In this document: one piece after another, positions 1-8,982 of the stretch
How positions within the stretch are numbered: position 1 is the first letter of the stretch
How the letters are laid out: each line of letters opens with the position of its first letter
Assembly (NCBI RefSeq): GCF_031656215.1
Contig: NZ_CP134228.1
Coordinates: 1-64,000 of the forward strand
DNA length: 64,000 nucleotides
DNA from: Mesorhizobium koreense
GTDB taxonomy: Bacteria; Pseudomonadota; Alphaproteobacteria; Rhizobiales; Rhizobiaceae
Reading direction: 5' to 3'
Made by a program: the position numbers and the translations under genes
The notes under the pieces: model-generated
Database searches by the model: none
Told to the model about the DNA's origin: nothing
The model's input: only the letters and a program-made list of their open reading frames with translations

Positions 1-3
1 CTG

Positions 4-1479
4 ATGACTGCCAGCGACCCGGCAAGGGCGGAAAAGGCGTTCGAGAAGGTAAGGGCACAGATAAAAGCCCGCGTCGGCGGGGAGGTCTATTCAAGCTGGT
101 TCGGCCGCATGAAAGTGGACGAATACTCCAAGGGGATCGTCCGGCTCTCCGTGCCGACCGCATTCCTGCGGTCGTGGATCAACGGACATTATCTGGATCT
201 CATCACCGAGCTCTGGCAGAGCGAGGATCCGCAGGCACTCAAGGTGGAGATCGTCGTACGGTCGGCTGTGCGGCACGTGCGTCCCGTGGCAGACGCTGCG
301 GGAACATCGGCCAACCGGCCCACGCCGCAGCAGGCCCCTGCGATTGTCGGCTCGGGCCCGACGAACGCGCCACGCATCGACCGCGCACCGAACCATAGGC
401 CGCGCCATGCGGAAGCCGACAGCCGACACAACGTCATCGGATCGCCGCTCGACGGGCGATACACGTTCGAATCCTTCATAGAGGGCGCATCGAACAGGGT
501 GGCGTTCGCCGCGGCGCGCGCGGTCGCGGAGCATGCCTCCAACGCAGTGCGCTTCAATCCGCTGTTCCTCCACGCCTCCGTCGGGCTCGGCAAGACGCAC
601 CTCCTCCAGGCGATCGCGGCCGAGTCCCTCAAACAACGGGCTCAGTCGCGGGTCGTCTATCTGACGGCTGAGTATTTCATGTGGCGTTTCGCGACCGCGA
701 TCCGCGACAACAACGCGCTGACACTCAAGGAGCAATTGCGCGACATCGACCTTCTCATCATCGATGACATGCAGTTCCTGCAGGGCAAGTCGATCCAGCA
801 CGAATTCTGCCATCTCATCAACATGCTGCTCGACAGCGCCAAGCAGGTCGTGGTGGCGGCGGATCGCCCGCCTGCGGAGCTTGAATCGCTGGAGCCGAGA
901 GTGCGTTCACGGCTCAATGGCGGGGTTGCGCTCGAAATGTCGGCGCCCGATTACGCCATGCGGCTCGGCATGCTGAAGCAGCGGCTGAAGGCGGCGCAAA
1001 CCGAGGACGAGACGCTGGAGATCGCCGACGATATACTCGAGCATGTGGCCGGTACCGTCACCGGCAGCGGCCGCGAACTCGAAGGCGCCTTCAACCAGCT
1101 CCTTTTCCGCCGCTCCTTCGAGCCGATCAGCGTCGAGCGGATCGATGAAATCCTCAGCCATATCTACCGCTCGGGCGAGCCGAAGCGCGTCCGGATCGAG
1201 GATATCCAGCGCGTGGTGGCGCGGCACTACAATGTGTCGAAGACGGAGCTGCTCTCCAACCGGCGTACGCGCACGATCGTCAAGCCGCGCCAGGTGGCGA
1301 TGTACCTGTCGAAGGTGATGACGCCGCGCTCGCTGCCGGAGATCGGCCGGCGCTTCGGCGGCCGCGACCATACGACGGTGCTGCACGCCGTGCGCAAGAT
1401 CGAGGACCTTTCGGGGACGGACAATAACCTCGCGCAGGAACTGGAGCTTCTGCGGCGGCTGATCAGCGACCAGGCGTAG
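4..1479 (+). CDS. dnaA: Chromosomal replication initiator DnaA
   Basis: DnaA binds origin DnaA boxes, oligomerises with ATP and melts the origin. The 491-residue product shows the N-terminal interaction domain (about 10-80), a variable proline-rich linker, an AAA+ core with Walker A (VGLGKT, about residue 195) and Walker B (LLIIDDMQF, about 250), and the C-terminal DNA-binding helix-turn-helix with the signature [10 protein letters not shown] (about 455). The first ATG lies at the window edge with an in-frame CTG just before it, so the true start could be further upstream. It is followed by dnaN after about 216 bases. The Walker A begins ASVGLGKT rather than the more common GGVGLGKT, a mild variant. 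Confidence 0.97.
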   Translation: MTASDPARAEKAFEKVRAQIKARVGGEVYSSWFGRMKVDEYSKGIVRLSVPTAFLRSWINGHYLDLITELWQSEDPQALKVEIVVRSAVRHVRPVADAAGTSANRPTPQQAPAIVGSGPTNAPRIDRAPNHRPRHAEADSRHNVIGSPLDGRYTFESFIEGASNRVAFAAARAVAEHASNAVRFNPLFLHASVGLGKTHLLQAIAAESLKQRAQSRVVYLTAEYFMWRFATAIRDNNALTLKEQLRDIDLLIIDDMQFLQGKSIQHEFCHLINMLLDSAKQVVVAADRPPAELESLEPRVRSRLNGGVALEMSAPDYAMRLGMLKQRLKAAQTEDETLEIADDILEHVAGTVTGSGRELEGAFNQLLFRRSFEPISVERIDEILSHIYRSGEPKRVRIEDIQRVVARHYNVSKTELLSNRRTRTIVKPRQVAMYLSKVMTPRSLPEIGRRFGGRDHTTVLHAVRKIEDLSGTDNNLAQELELLRRLISDQA

Positions 1480-1695
1480 GCTGCTGCGGATCGAGGCTGG
1501 CGATCCATGTGGATTGCCGGCTCTGATATTTTATCCCCAGAAAGCCTCCCGATCCGCCGCGAAGCGCGTGCAAAGGCTTGCCTTTGCAGCCGATTTCCTG
1601 TCAGTTTGCGACGATCCCGACCCGCAAAGGGCCGGTGGCGGGGCGCGCTGCCCGGCAGGCGACAATTTCATTCATCGAGGCGAGATCGGTTCGTT

Positions 1696-2814
1696 ATGCG
1701 TGTGGTTCTTGAACGTTCCAACCTCATCAGATCGCTGGGTCACGTCCACCGCGTCGTCGAGCGGCGCAACACGATCCCGATCCTGTCGAACGTGCTGCTT
1801 TCGGCCGACGGCAGCAGTCTCGAACTGAAGGCGACCGACCTCGATCTGGAAGTGACGGAGGCAGCCCCGGCGACCGTCGAGCAGAAGGGCGCGACGACCG
1901 TTCCGGCCTATCTGCTCTATGACATCGTGCGCAAGCTGCCCGACGGCTCCGAAGTCATGCTCAAGACCGACGAGGACGGCAACGCCATGTCGGTGATCTC
2001 GGGCCGGTCGAGCTTTCGCCTGCAATGCCTGCCGCAATCCGATTTCCCCGAACTCTCGGCAGGCACCTTCCCGCATATCTTCCGGCTCGATTCGCCGGCG
2101 CTCAAAGGCCTGATCGAGAGGACCCAGTTCGCCATCTCCACCGAAGAAACGCGCTACTATCTGAACGGAATCTACCTGCATGCGATAGAAACGGACGGAA
2201 AGCTGAAGCTGCGCGCGGTCGCCACCGACGGGCATCGCCTGGCGCGCGCCGAGGTGGAAGCGCCGGCCGGTTCGGAAGGCATGCCGGGCATCATCATCCC
2301 GCGCAAGACTGTCAGCGAATTGCAGAAGCTGGTGGACGAACCGGACGTCGCCGTGACGGTGGAGCTCTCGGATACCAAGATCCGCTTCACCATCGGCAGC
2401 GTCGTGCTCACCTCGAAGCTCATCGACGGCACCTTCCCGGACTATCAGCGCGTCATTCCAAGCGGCAACGACAAGAAACTCGTCATCGACCGGCAGAGCT
2501 TCGCCGCCGCCGTCGATCGCGTCTCGACGATCTCGTCGGAGCGTGGGCGGGCGGTCAAGCTTTCCATAGCCGACGGCCAGCTTACGCTGACGGTCAACAA
2601 TCCGGATTCGGGCAGCGCCACGGAGGAATTGTCGGCCGACTACAGCTCCGATCCGCTCGATATCGGCTTCAACGCCCGCTACCTGCTCGACATCGCCGCG
2701 CAGCTTTCCGGCGACACGGCCGAGTTCATGCTGGCCGACGCGGGCTCGCCGACGCTCATTCACGATTCGGCCGACGAGCACGCGCTCTACGTGCTCATGC
2801 CGATGCGGGTCTAA
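1696..2814 (+). CDS. dnaN: DNA polymerase III beta sliding clamp
   Basis: The beta clamp encircles DNA as a dimer and tethers the replicative polymerase. The 372-residue length and the full run of three clamp domains (start MRVVLERSNL, C-terminal end YVLMPMRV) match the family. The reading frame stays open upstream to an earlier codon, but the ATG here begins exactly at the conserved N-terminus. It follows dnaA and ends 8 bases before recF, the standard dnaA-dnaN-recF order, probably a shared transcript with recF. Confidence 0.97.
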   Translation: MRVVLERSNLIRSLGHVHRVVERRNTIPILSNVLLSADGSSLELKATDLDLEVTEAAPATVEQKGATTVPAYLLYDIVRKLPDGSEVMLKTDEDGNAMSVISGRSSFRLQCLPQSDFPELSAGTFPHIFRLDSPALKGLIERTQFAISTEETRYYLNGIYLHAIETDGKLKLRAVATDGHRLARAEVEAPAGSEGMPGIIIPRKTVSELQKLVDEPDVAVTVELSDTKIRFTIGSVVLTSKLIDGTFPDYQRVIPSGNDKKLVIDRQSFAAAVDRVSTISSERGRAVKLSIADGQLTLTVNNPDSGSATEELSADYSSDPLDIGFNARYLLDIAAQLSGDTAEFMLADAGSPTLIHDSADEHALYVLMPMRV

Positions 2815-2822
2815 GGCGGGGC

Positions 2823-3995
2823 GTGAGCGAAACCGACAGGACCGAGCGGACACCTCCGGTCGATATACGCAGGCTGTCGCTGACCGATTTCCGCAACTAC
2901 GCGGCCCTCAGCCTCGATCTCGCGCCGGGCGCGGTAGTGTTGACCGGCGAAAACGGTGCCGGCAAAACCAATCTGCTTGAGGCCGTCTCGCTCTTCAGCC
3001 CTGGACGCGGCCTGAGGCGCGCCCCCTATGCGGACATGGCGCGCGAGAGTGCCGCTGGCAGCGGCTTCGCTATCCATGCGCGGCTGGAGGGCCCGTTCGG
3101 CGAATGCGAGATCGGCACCGGGACACTCGCCTTCGGCCAGGAAGAGGCGGATGGCGCCGGCCGCAGGGTCAGGATCAACGGCGCGCCGGCCAAATCCGCC
3201 GAGGAGATGCTGCAATGGCTTCGTGTCGTCTGGCTGACGCCATCCATGGACGGACTCTTCACCGGACCGGCCGGTGACCGTCGGCGCTTCCTCGACCGGC
3301 TTGTGCTCGCCATCGACCCGACGCACGGCAAGCGCACGCTCGACTATGAGCGGGCGATGCGCGGGCGCAACCGCCTCTTGGCCGAGGGCAAGATGGACGA
3401 GAGCTGGCTCGGCGCGATCGAATTGCAGATGGCCGAGACGGGCGTGGCGATTGCCGCCGCGCGTGGCGAGTTGCTGCGGCTCGCCACCGCCATGATCGAG
3501 CGGCTGCCGGATGACAGCGCCTTCCCGAAAGCCGATCTCGCAATCGCCGGCACGCTTGAGGAACAGATCGGCCAGCGCCCGGCTGTCGAGATCGAGGAAT
3601 GGCTGCGGGGCGAGTTTGCGGCTGGCCGCATGCGCGACCGCGCCGCCGGCCGCACGCTCGACGGACCGCAGCGGGCCGATTTCCTCGTCCGCCACCGGCC
3701 GAAGGACATGCCGGCCGCCCTGTGCTCGACCGGCGAGCAGAAGGCGCTGCTCGTCGGCATCGTGCTGGCGCATGCACGGCTGACGGGGGAGATGGCCGGT
3801 ATGACGCCGATCCTGCTCCTCGACGAGATCGCGGCACACTTCGACCAACACCGCCGCGCCGCGCTGTTCGACATACTGGAAGAACTTGGCTGCCAGGTGT
3901 TCATGACCGGCACCGAGCCGGCGCTCTTCACGGCGCTCAAGGGAAAGGCGCAATTCCTGACAGTGGCGTCGGGAACGGTGACGGAAACCGCCTGA
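2823..3995 (+). CDS. recF: DNA replication and repair protein RecF
   Basis: RecF is an SMC-like ATPase that helps load RecA at single-strand gaps. Visible are the N-terminal FRNY element, Walker A GENGAGKTN (about residues 42-50), the ABC-type signature STGEQKALL (about 300) and Walker B LLLDEIAAHFD (about 330). The 390-residue length is normal. A GTG eight bases after the dnaN stop is the only start that precedes the conserved N-terminus at the right distance. An open frame continues far upstream into dnaN but that part has no RecF similarity. Confidence 0.95.
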   Translation: MSETDRTERTPPVDIRRLSLTDFRNYAALSLDLAPGAVVLTGENGAGKTNLLEAVSLFSPGRGLRRAPYADMARESAAGSGFAIHARLEGPFGECEIGTGTLAFGQEEADGAGRRVRINGAPAKSAEEMLQWLRVVWLTPSMDGLFTGPAGDRRRFLDRLVLAIDPTHGKRTLDYERAMRGRNRLLAEGKMDESWLGAIELQMAETGVAIAAARGELLRLATAMIERLPDDSAFPKADLAIAGTLEEQIGQRPAVEIEEWLRGEFAAGRMRDRAAGRTLDGPQRADFLVRHRPKDMPAALCSTGEQKALLVGIVLAHARLTGEMAGMTPILLLDEIAAHFDQHRRAALFDILEELGCQVFMTGTEPALFTALKGKAQFLTVASGTVTETA

Positions 3996-4022
3996 CATGG
4001 GCTTGCGGCTTCACTATGCTTA

Positions 4023-4238
4023 GTGCGTCCTTCGAGGCTCGCTTCGCTCGCACCTCAGGATGAGGAAGTTTGCGCCAAGGCCGTTATCTCGAGGTGTCTG
4101 CGAGGCGTGGTCGTTCGAATCTCTGATAGGGGTGAGCGAAGGCTCCTGTCCTTGACGCTCGCGCTGTAACAAGGCGAGAAGCCTGCGCCGAGTGTCCTCA
4201 TCCTGAGGCGCGAGCGAAGCGAGCCTCGAAGGACGCAC
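4023..4238. repeat. Inverted-repeat intergenic element with 44-base arms
   Basis: The gap between recF and the moeB-like gene holds two arms in opposite orientation: 4023-4066 (begins GTGCGTCCTTCGAGGCTCGC) and 4195-4238 (ends GAAGGACGCAC). They match at 43 of 44 positions. Each arm is itself rich in GCTTCGCTC/GAGCGAAGC palindromic segments. The spacer of about 130 bases has no gene. Such GAAGGACGCAC-ended elements are familiar as dispersed intergenic repeats in rhizobia; no copy number can be given from this window. Confidence 0.85.
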
Positions 4239-4261
4239 GATAATAAGTCTGCGATCGACCC

Positions 4262-5029
4262 ATGAACAAGCACGAAACCCCTCCCCTTTCGCCAGAGGAA
4301 CTCGAACGCTACGCGCGACATATCGTGCTGGCCGAGATCGGCGGACCCGGCCAGCAGAAGCTGAAACGGGCACGGGTGCTCGTGGTCGGCGCGGGAGGTC
4401 TCGGCGCGCCGGTGCTTTCCTATCTCGCGGCGGCGGGCGTCGGGACGCTTGGCATCATCGACGACGACACCGTATCGCTTTCCAATCTGCAGCGGCAGAT
4501 CATCCACGCGACCGAGAACATCGGCCAGACGAAGGCGGCCAGCGCAAGCGCCGCCATCGAAAGGCTCAACCCGCATGTAAGGGTCGAGACGCATGCGCTG
4601 CGTCTCGACGAAGACAATGCGAGGCGGCTGGTTGCGGCCTACGACGTCATCGTGGACGGATCCGACAATTTCGCCACGCGCTACGCCGTCGCCGATGCCT
4701 GTGCGGCAGAAGAGCGTCCGCTGGTCACCGCGTCTGTCGGCCGCTTCGACGGGACGCTCACCGTGCTGATGCCCTATTCAAGGGATGAAACGGGCCAACC
4801 GAACCCCTCCTATTGCGACCTGTTCCCCGCGCCTCCGCCGGAAGGAATGGTGCCGAGTTGCGCGGAGGCCGGCGTCATGGGCGCGCTAACGGGCGTGCTC
4901 GGCACGCTGGAGGCGATGGAGGTCATCAAGCTCGTCACCGGCGTCGGCGAGCCGCTGGTCGGCAAACTTCTGCTCTATGACAGCCTCGCCACCCGCTTCG
5001 AAACGATCCACTATCGGCATCATGGCTGA
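4262..5029 (+). CDS. moeB: MoeB/ThiF/HesA-family E1-like adenylyltransferase
   Basis: This 255-residue protein is an E1-like enzyme of the kind that adenylates the C-terminal glycine of a ubiquitin-like sulfur carrier (MoaD or ThiS) for molybdopterin or thiazole synthesis. Visible are the nucleotide-binding GAGGLGAP (about 42-49), the DDDTVSLSNLQRQ segment (about 64-76) and VPSCAEAGVMG near 200. The zinc-binding CxxC pairs of E. coli MoeB are missing: the first is replaced by PSYCDLF and the C-terminal pair is absent. It is a stand-alone domain with no rhodanese fusion. It overlaps the next gene by 8 bases. The symbol follows the usual rhizobial recF-moeB neighbourhood; exact carrier partner is not shown. 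Confidence 0.82.
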   Translation: MNKHETPPLSPEELERYARHIVLAEIGGPGQQKLKRARVLVVGAGGLGAPVLSYLAAAGVGTLGIIDDDTVSLSNLQRQIIHATENIGQTKAASASAAIERLNPHVRVETHALRLDEDNARRLVAAYDVIVDGSDNFATRYAVADACAAEERPLVTASVGRFDGTLTVLMPYSRDETGQPNPSYCDLFPAPPPEGMVPSCAEAGVMGALTGVLGTLEAMEVIKLVTGVGEPLVGKLLLYDSLATRFETIHYRHHG

Positions 5030-5534
5030 AACACGCATTCAAGACGGTATTGCCGGCGGGCTTTCCGTCATGCCGCTGCCGCAAGATTTCGACCGCTGGG
5101 AAGAATTGCTCGACCTGATCCTTTCTTCCTTCCGTTACATGATCGGCGTCATCGACCCGCCCTCTTCCGCGTTCCGGCTGACACCAGGGAGTCTGCGGGA
5201 CAAGGCGGCGGGAGAGGCCGTATTTCTCGCACTCCTCGACGGACGGATGGCGGGCTGTGTTTTCCTGGCCGAGAAGAAAGATCATTTCTATCTCGGCAAG
5301 CTGGCCATCGATCCGACCTGCCAGGGCCAAGGCATCGGGCGTCGTCTGATCGAGGCAGCGGAGAGTCACGCGCGGGCCGCAGGAAAGCCGGTCATCGAAT
5401 TACAGGTGCGTGTCGAACTCACCGGCAATCAGGCTACCTTCCGTCGTCTCGGCTTCCGCGAGACGGACCGCACGGCGCATGCCGGCTTCGACCGGGCGAC
5501 ATCCATCACCATGCGCAAGGACTTGCGGTCGTGA
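5022..5534 (+). CDS. GNAT-family N-acetyltransferase
   Basis: A 170-residue GCN5-related acetyltransferase. The acetyl-CoA pyrophosphate loop is visible as CQGQGIGRRLIEAA (about residues 102-115), preceded by the LAIDPT strand. The start ATG lies inside the end of the moeB-like gene (8-base overlap) and its stop overlaps the following gene start by 4 bases, so it is translationally coupled in a moeB-GNAT-acnX operon. The substrate cannot be read from the sequence. Confidence 0.85.
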   Translation: MAETRIQDGIAGGLSVMPLPQDFDRWEELLDLILSSFRYMIGVIDPPSSAFRLTPGSLRDKAAGEAVFLALLDGRMAGCVFLAEKKDHFYLGKLAIDPTCQGQGIGRRLIEAAESHARAAGKPVIELQVRVELTGNQATFRRLGFRETDRTAHAGFDRATSITMRKDLRS

Positions 5535-6787
5535 CGCTTTCCCTTTCGCCGGAAGAGCGGGCGGTCGCGGCCGGAAAGCATGGCGCCGGAGCGGCGATGG
5601 CGATGCGCATCGCCGCCGACAGCGCGCGTCTGCTCGGCGCGCAAAGGCTCATCCCGATCGCTTCGGCGCATATCGACGGCGCGCTCTATCACGGCGATTC
5701 CGGCACACTTTTCGCCGAAAGGCTGGTCGAAGGCGGCGCGAAGGTCGCCGTCCGCGCGACGCTCAATGTCGGTGCGCTCGATCTCACCGGCTGCTCGCAG
5801 GTGCGGCTTGCCGGTCCGGAGCGCGGCATGGCGCGGCGCATGATGGATGCCTATCGCGCGCTCGGCTGCGAGACGAGTTGGACCTGCGCGCCTTACCAGG
5901 CCGGGCATCGTCCGGCCTCCGGCACCGACGTCGCCTGGGGAGAATCGAACGCGGTCGTCTTCTGCAATTCCGTCCTCGGAGCGCGCACGAACCGCTATGG
6001 CGACTTCCTCGATATCGCCTGTGCCATCGCCGGGCGCGCGCCCGACTACGGCCTGCATCGCCCGGAGAATCGCCGACCGAAGGTTCGATTCGATCTTTCC
6101 GCCCTCCCCCGGGGCTTTCTCGGCTCGGAAATTGCTTGGCCTATCCTGGGCAATCTCTACGGACGCGAGGTCGGCGATGCGGTCGGCATAGTGACAGGGG
6201 TCGCGGGGGACCCCGGCGAGGACGCTCTGAAGACGTTCGGAGCGGCGGCCGCGTCATCCGGCGCGGTGGGGCTTTTCCACATGGACGGCGTGACGCCTGA
6301 GGCAAAGGCAGGCGCCCTCGCCGATGGATCGGAATTCGACCAGGAAATCCGGGTGACGGAGGAGATGGTGCGCGCGGCGCAGGCCCGTCTCTCGACGGCG
6401 GAGAGGTCGGACCGGATCGACGCGGTCGCGATCGGCAGCCCGCACCTTTCGCTCGCCGAGTTCGACGCGTTGGAACGGCTCCTCGCAGGGCGCCGGTTGA
6501 GCGTGCCGATCTATGCCTGCACGGGCCGGCATAACCTTCCCGAACTGGAACGGCGTGGAAGCCGCAAGGCGCTTGAAACAGCCGGCGTCGTGATCGTCGC
6601 CGATACCTGTGTGGTCGTGACACCGATCCTCGAACCGCTGAACGGTGGCGTGCTGATGACCAATTCGGGCAAGTTCGCGCATTACGCGCCCGCCAACACC
6701 GGCTATTCGGTCCTCTACGCCTCGCTTGCCGACTGCGTCGAAAGCGCGGTCGCGGGCCGGCCATCTATCCGGTGGCACGAGCCATGA
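5531..6787 (+). CDS. Aconitase X catalytic (large) subunit
   Basis: A 418-residue member of the aconitase X (AcnX, formerly DUF521) family, whose characterised bacterial members dehydrate cis-3-hydroxy-L-proline. Recognisable are the early SAHIDG segment, the FCNSVLGARTNRYGDF block (about 145-160) that corresponds to a cluster/substrate-binding loop, DTCVVVTPI (about 358) and NSGKFAHYAP near the C-terminus. Start is GTG overlapping the GNAT stop (GTGA). The small swivel-domain subunit follows with an ATGA overlap, so both subunits are made together. No hydroxyproline transporter or epimerase lies beside it, so the substrate is inferred from family only. Confidence 0.85.
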   Translation: MTLSLSPEERAVAAGKHGAGAAMAMRIAADSARLLGAQRLIPIASAHIDGALYHGDSGTLFAERLVEGGAKVAVRATLNVGALDLTGCSQVRLAGPERGMARRMMDAYRALGCETSWTCAPYQAGHRPASGTDVAWGESNAVVFCNSVLGARTNRYGDFLDIACAIAGRAPDYGLHRPENRRPKVRFDLSALPRGFLGSEIAWPILGNLYGREVGDAVGIVTGVAGDPGEDALKTFGAAAASSGAVGLFHMDGVTPEAKAGALADGSEFDQEIRVTEEMVRAAQARLSTAERSDRIDAVAIGSPHLSLAEFDALERLLAGRRLSVPIYACTGRHNLPELERRGSRKALETAGVVIVADTCVVVTPILEPLNGGVLMTNSGKFAHYAPANTGYSVLYASLADCVESAVAGRPSIRWHEP

Positions 6788-7221
6788 GCCGAGGCGAACA
6801 GGGCGAAGTGCTGATCGCCGGAACCGCCGGCGCACGCGGCGAAGCACTGATAATGACGGCGCCGATCAGCTTCTGGGGCGGCGTCGATCCGAAGACCGGC
6901 CGCGTGGCCGACCCGCGCCACCCGCAATCTGGCGAGAGCGTCGCCGGCCGCGTGCTTTTCCTTCCGGGCACGATCGGCTCGTCCTCCGCATCGGCCGTAC
7001 TGCTCGAACTGGTTCACGCCAGGATTGCGCCCGCCGCCATCGTCTTGCACGAACCAGACGCCATCCTGCTTCTCGGACTGATCGTCGCCCGCGAGATGGG
7101 CTGGCCGCATCCGCCGGCGATCAGGCTCGACCGGGCACTCCATCGCGGTTTCGATGGCCACACGGTCACCGTCGACCGCGCCGGCAGGATCGTCACCGAC
7201 GGGAAAACCCCGGCACCGTAG
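6784..7221 (+). CDS. Aconitase X swivel-domain (small) subunit
   Basis: This 145-residue protein is the DUF126-type swivel domain that partners the AcnX large subunit to close the active site. Features include the GRVLFLPGTIGSSSAS loop (about residues 55-70) typical of the family and the conserved first strand. The ATG overlaps the large-subunit stop by 4 bases; a GTG 12 bases upstream is possible but less likely. It ends the operon and faces the convergent dehydrogenase gene 20 bases away. Confidence 0.85.
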   Translation: MSRGEQGEVLIAGTAGARGEALIMTAPISFWGGVDPKTGRVADPRHPQSGESVAGRVLFLPGTIGSSSASAVLLELVHARIAPAAIVLHEPDAILLLGLIVAREMGWPHPPAIRLDRALHRGFDGHTVTVDRAGRIVTDGKTPAP

Positions 7222-7240
7222 GCACTGAAATTCCGACCGG

Positions 7241-8242
7241 TCACACCTTGTCCGGCAAAACCCTATCTGGCGGCCGGTGGCCGTCGAAGAAGGCGCGGAT
7301 GTTGATGATGACCTTCTCGCCCATGTCGATGCGGCCCTCGATCGTCGCCGAACCCATATGCGGCAACAGCACTACCTTGCCCTTGGCGGCCAGCTTCACG
7401 AGCTTCGGATTGACTGCCGGCTCATGCTCGAAGACGTCGAGACCAGCGCCGGCGAGTTTCCCTTCCTGGATCATCTTCGCCAGGGCATTCTCGTCGATGA
7501 TCTCTCCGCGCGCTGTGTTGACCAGATAGGCGGTCGGCTGGAGCAGCGCGAGCCGACGCGCCGACAGGAGATGGAAAGTGGCGGGCGTCGATGGGCAATT
7601 GACCGAGATGATGTCCATGCGCGCCAGCATCTGGTCGAGGCTTTCCCAATAGGTCGCCTCAAGCTGCTCCTCGATCGCCGGCGCGACGTGATGGCGGTTG
7701 TGGTAATGGATCGAAAGGCCGAAAGCCTTGGCGCGGCGGGCAACGGCGGTGCCGATGCGGCCCATCCCGACGATGCCGAGCCGCTTGCCCCAGATGCGCC
7801 GCCCGAGCATCCAGGTCGGCGACCATCCCGCCCATCTGCCGTCCGCATTGAGAAGGCCAGCGCCTTCGGTCAGCCGGCGCGGCACGGCCAGCATCAGCGC
7901 CATGGTCATGTCGGCGGTGTCTTCGGTCAATACGTTTGGTGTGTTGGTGACGACGATACCCTTGCGCGCAGCAGCCGCCACGTCGATATTGTTCACGCCG
8001 TTGCCGAAATTGGCGATGAGTTTGAGATTCGGTCCTGCCTGCTCGACAAGCGCCGAATCGATATGGTCGGTGACGGTCGGCACCAGCACATCCGCCTCTT
8101 TCACCGTCGCCACGAGTTCGGGCTGGGTCATGGGCCGGTCGTCGACGTTCAGGCGCGCGTCGAATAGCTCACGCATCCGCGTCTCGACGGGATCCGGCAA
8201 TTTTCGCGTGATGACGACGAGAGGTTTTTTCCTGCCGGCCAT
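7241..8242 (-). CDS. D-2-hydroxyacid dehydrogenase (glyoxylate reductase-like)
   Basis: A 333-residue NAD(P)-dependent D-isomer-specific 2-hydroxyacid dehydrogenase, the group that includes glyoxylate/hydroxypyruvate reductases. Seen are NFGNGVNNID (about 75-84), the Rossmann motif GIVGMGRIG (about 150-158), the NTARGEIID segment with the substrate arginine (about 235-243), the glutamate in FEHEP (about 268) and the catalytic histidine in LLPHMGSAT (about 290). The ATG is preceded by GGAGGAAAC. It stands alone, convergent with the aconitase X operon. Confidence 0.9.
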   Translation of the reverse strand: MAGRKKPLVVITRKLPDPVETRMRELFDARLNVDDRPMTQPELVATVKEADVLVPTVTDHIDSALVEQAGPNLKLIANFGNGVNNIDVAAAARKGIVVTNTPNVLTEDTADMTMALMLAVPRRLTEGAGLLNADGRWAGWSPTWMLGRRIWGKRLGIVGMGRIGTAVARRAKAFGLSIHYHNRHHVAPAIEEQLEATYWESLDQMLARMDIISVNCPSTPATFHLLSARRLALLQPTAYLVNTARGEIIDENALAKMIQEGKLAGAGLDVFEHEPAVNPKLVKLAAKGKVVLLPHMGSATIEGRIDMGEKVIINIRAFFDGHRPPDRVLPDKV

Positions 8243-8403
8243 TGTTTCCTCCGGGCCTGTTGAGACCTCTTTAACCAAGACAGGCGAGACTTGAAGCGAA
8301 AATCGGCCTGACCTCTTCTGTAACAAGGGCAGCCGTCCAAGACAAAGAAAAACCGGCCATCGGATCGCCGACCCACGGCCGGAGCGAATGTAGGGTAAGC
8401 ATC

Positions 8404-8964
8404 GTGCGCGGTCTGGTCTCCCTCGGAAAAGCCTCAGCTTTGGTGCTTTTGTGCATCGGCTTCGCCTCCGCTACCATCACCAACCCGCATGGCGCGGCTT
8501 CGGCTGTCGCCAATGTCACGCTCGGGCCGAGCGGCCTGCCGCTGCCGCGCTTCGTCAGCCTCAAATCGGGGCGGGTAAACGCGCGGATCGGACCGAGCTT
8601 CAGCTATCCGGTGGCGTGGCTCTACCTGAAAGAGGGCCTGCCTGTGGAAATCCTGCAGGAATACGACACCTGGCGGAAGGTGCGCGATGCGGACGGTGCG
8701 GAAGGCTGGATCAACCAGAGCCTGCTGTCGGGCCGCCGGACGGGCATCATAGCCCCCTGGCAGAAGGGCAAGGATGCCGAGCTTCCGCTTTTCGCGGAGC
8801 CCGACAAGAAGGCGTCCAGCGTCGCCCTTATAGAACCCGGCGTGATCGGTACGATCCGCTCGTGCAACGGGCAGTGGTGCGAGTTGGATTTTTCGGGACG
8901 AACCGGATGGATGGCTCAGACGCTCGTATGGGGCGCCTATCCGGGCGAACTGATCAAGGATTGA
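8404..8964 (+). CDS. Secreted SH3-like domain protein
   Basis: A 186-residue exported protein with an N-terminal hydrophobic signal segment (about residues 5-25) and two bacterial SH3-like modules: RVNARIGPS...GWINQSLL (about 58-108) and FAEPDKKAS...GWMAQTLVW (about 125-178). Such modules are usually periplasmic and associated with cell-wall binding. The start is GTG. It is convergent with irr. No enzymatic domain is present. Homologues are often conserved next to irr in rhizobia, but its role is unknown. Confidence 0.85.
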   Translation: MRGLVSLGKASALVLLCIGFASATITNPHGAASAVANVTLGPSGLPLPRFVSLKSGRVNARIGPSFSYPVAWLYLKEGLPVEILQEYDTWRKVRDADGAEGWINQSLLSGRRTGIIAPWQKGKDAELPLFAEPDKKASSVALIEPGVIGTIRSCNGQWCELDFSGRTGWMAQTLVWGAYPGELIKD

Positions 8965-8982
8965 ATCGAATAACCGACTGGA

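Noticed and set aside
1531-1539. TTATCCCCA, a DnaA-box-like site between dnaA and dnaN
   Set aside because: Single site with one mismatch to TTATNCACA and no AT-rich unwinding element; not enough to call an origin.
1672-2853. Long open frame on the minus strand opposite dnaN
   Set aside because: Arginine-rich shadow of dnaN caused by high GC; no motif and no ribosome site.
2811-3998. Long minus-strand frame opposite recF
   Set aside because: Low-complexity shadow of recF without family features.
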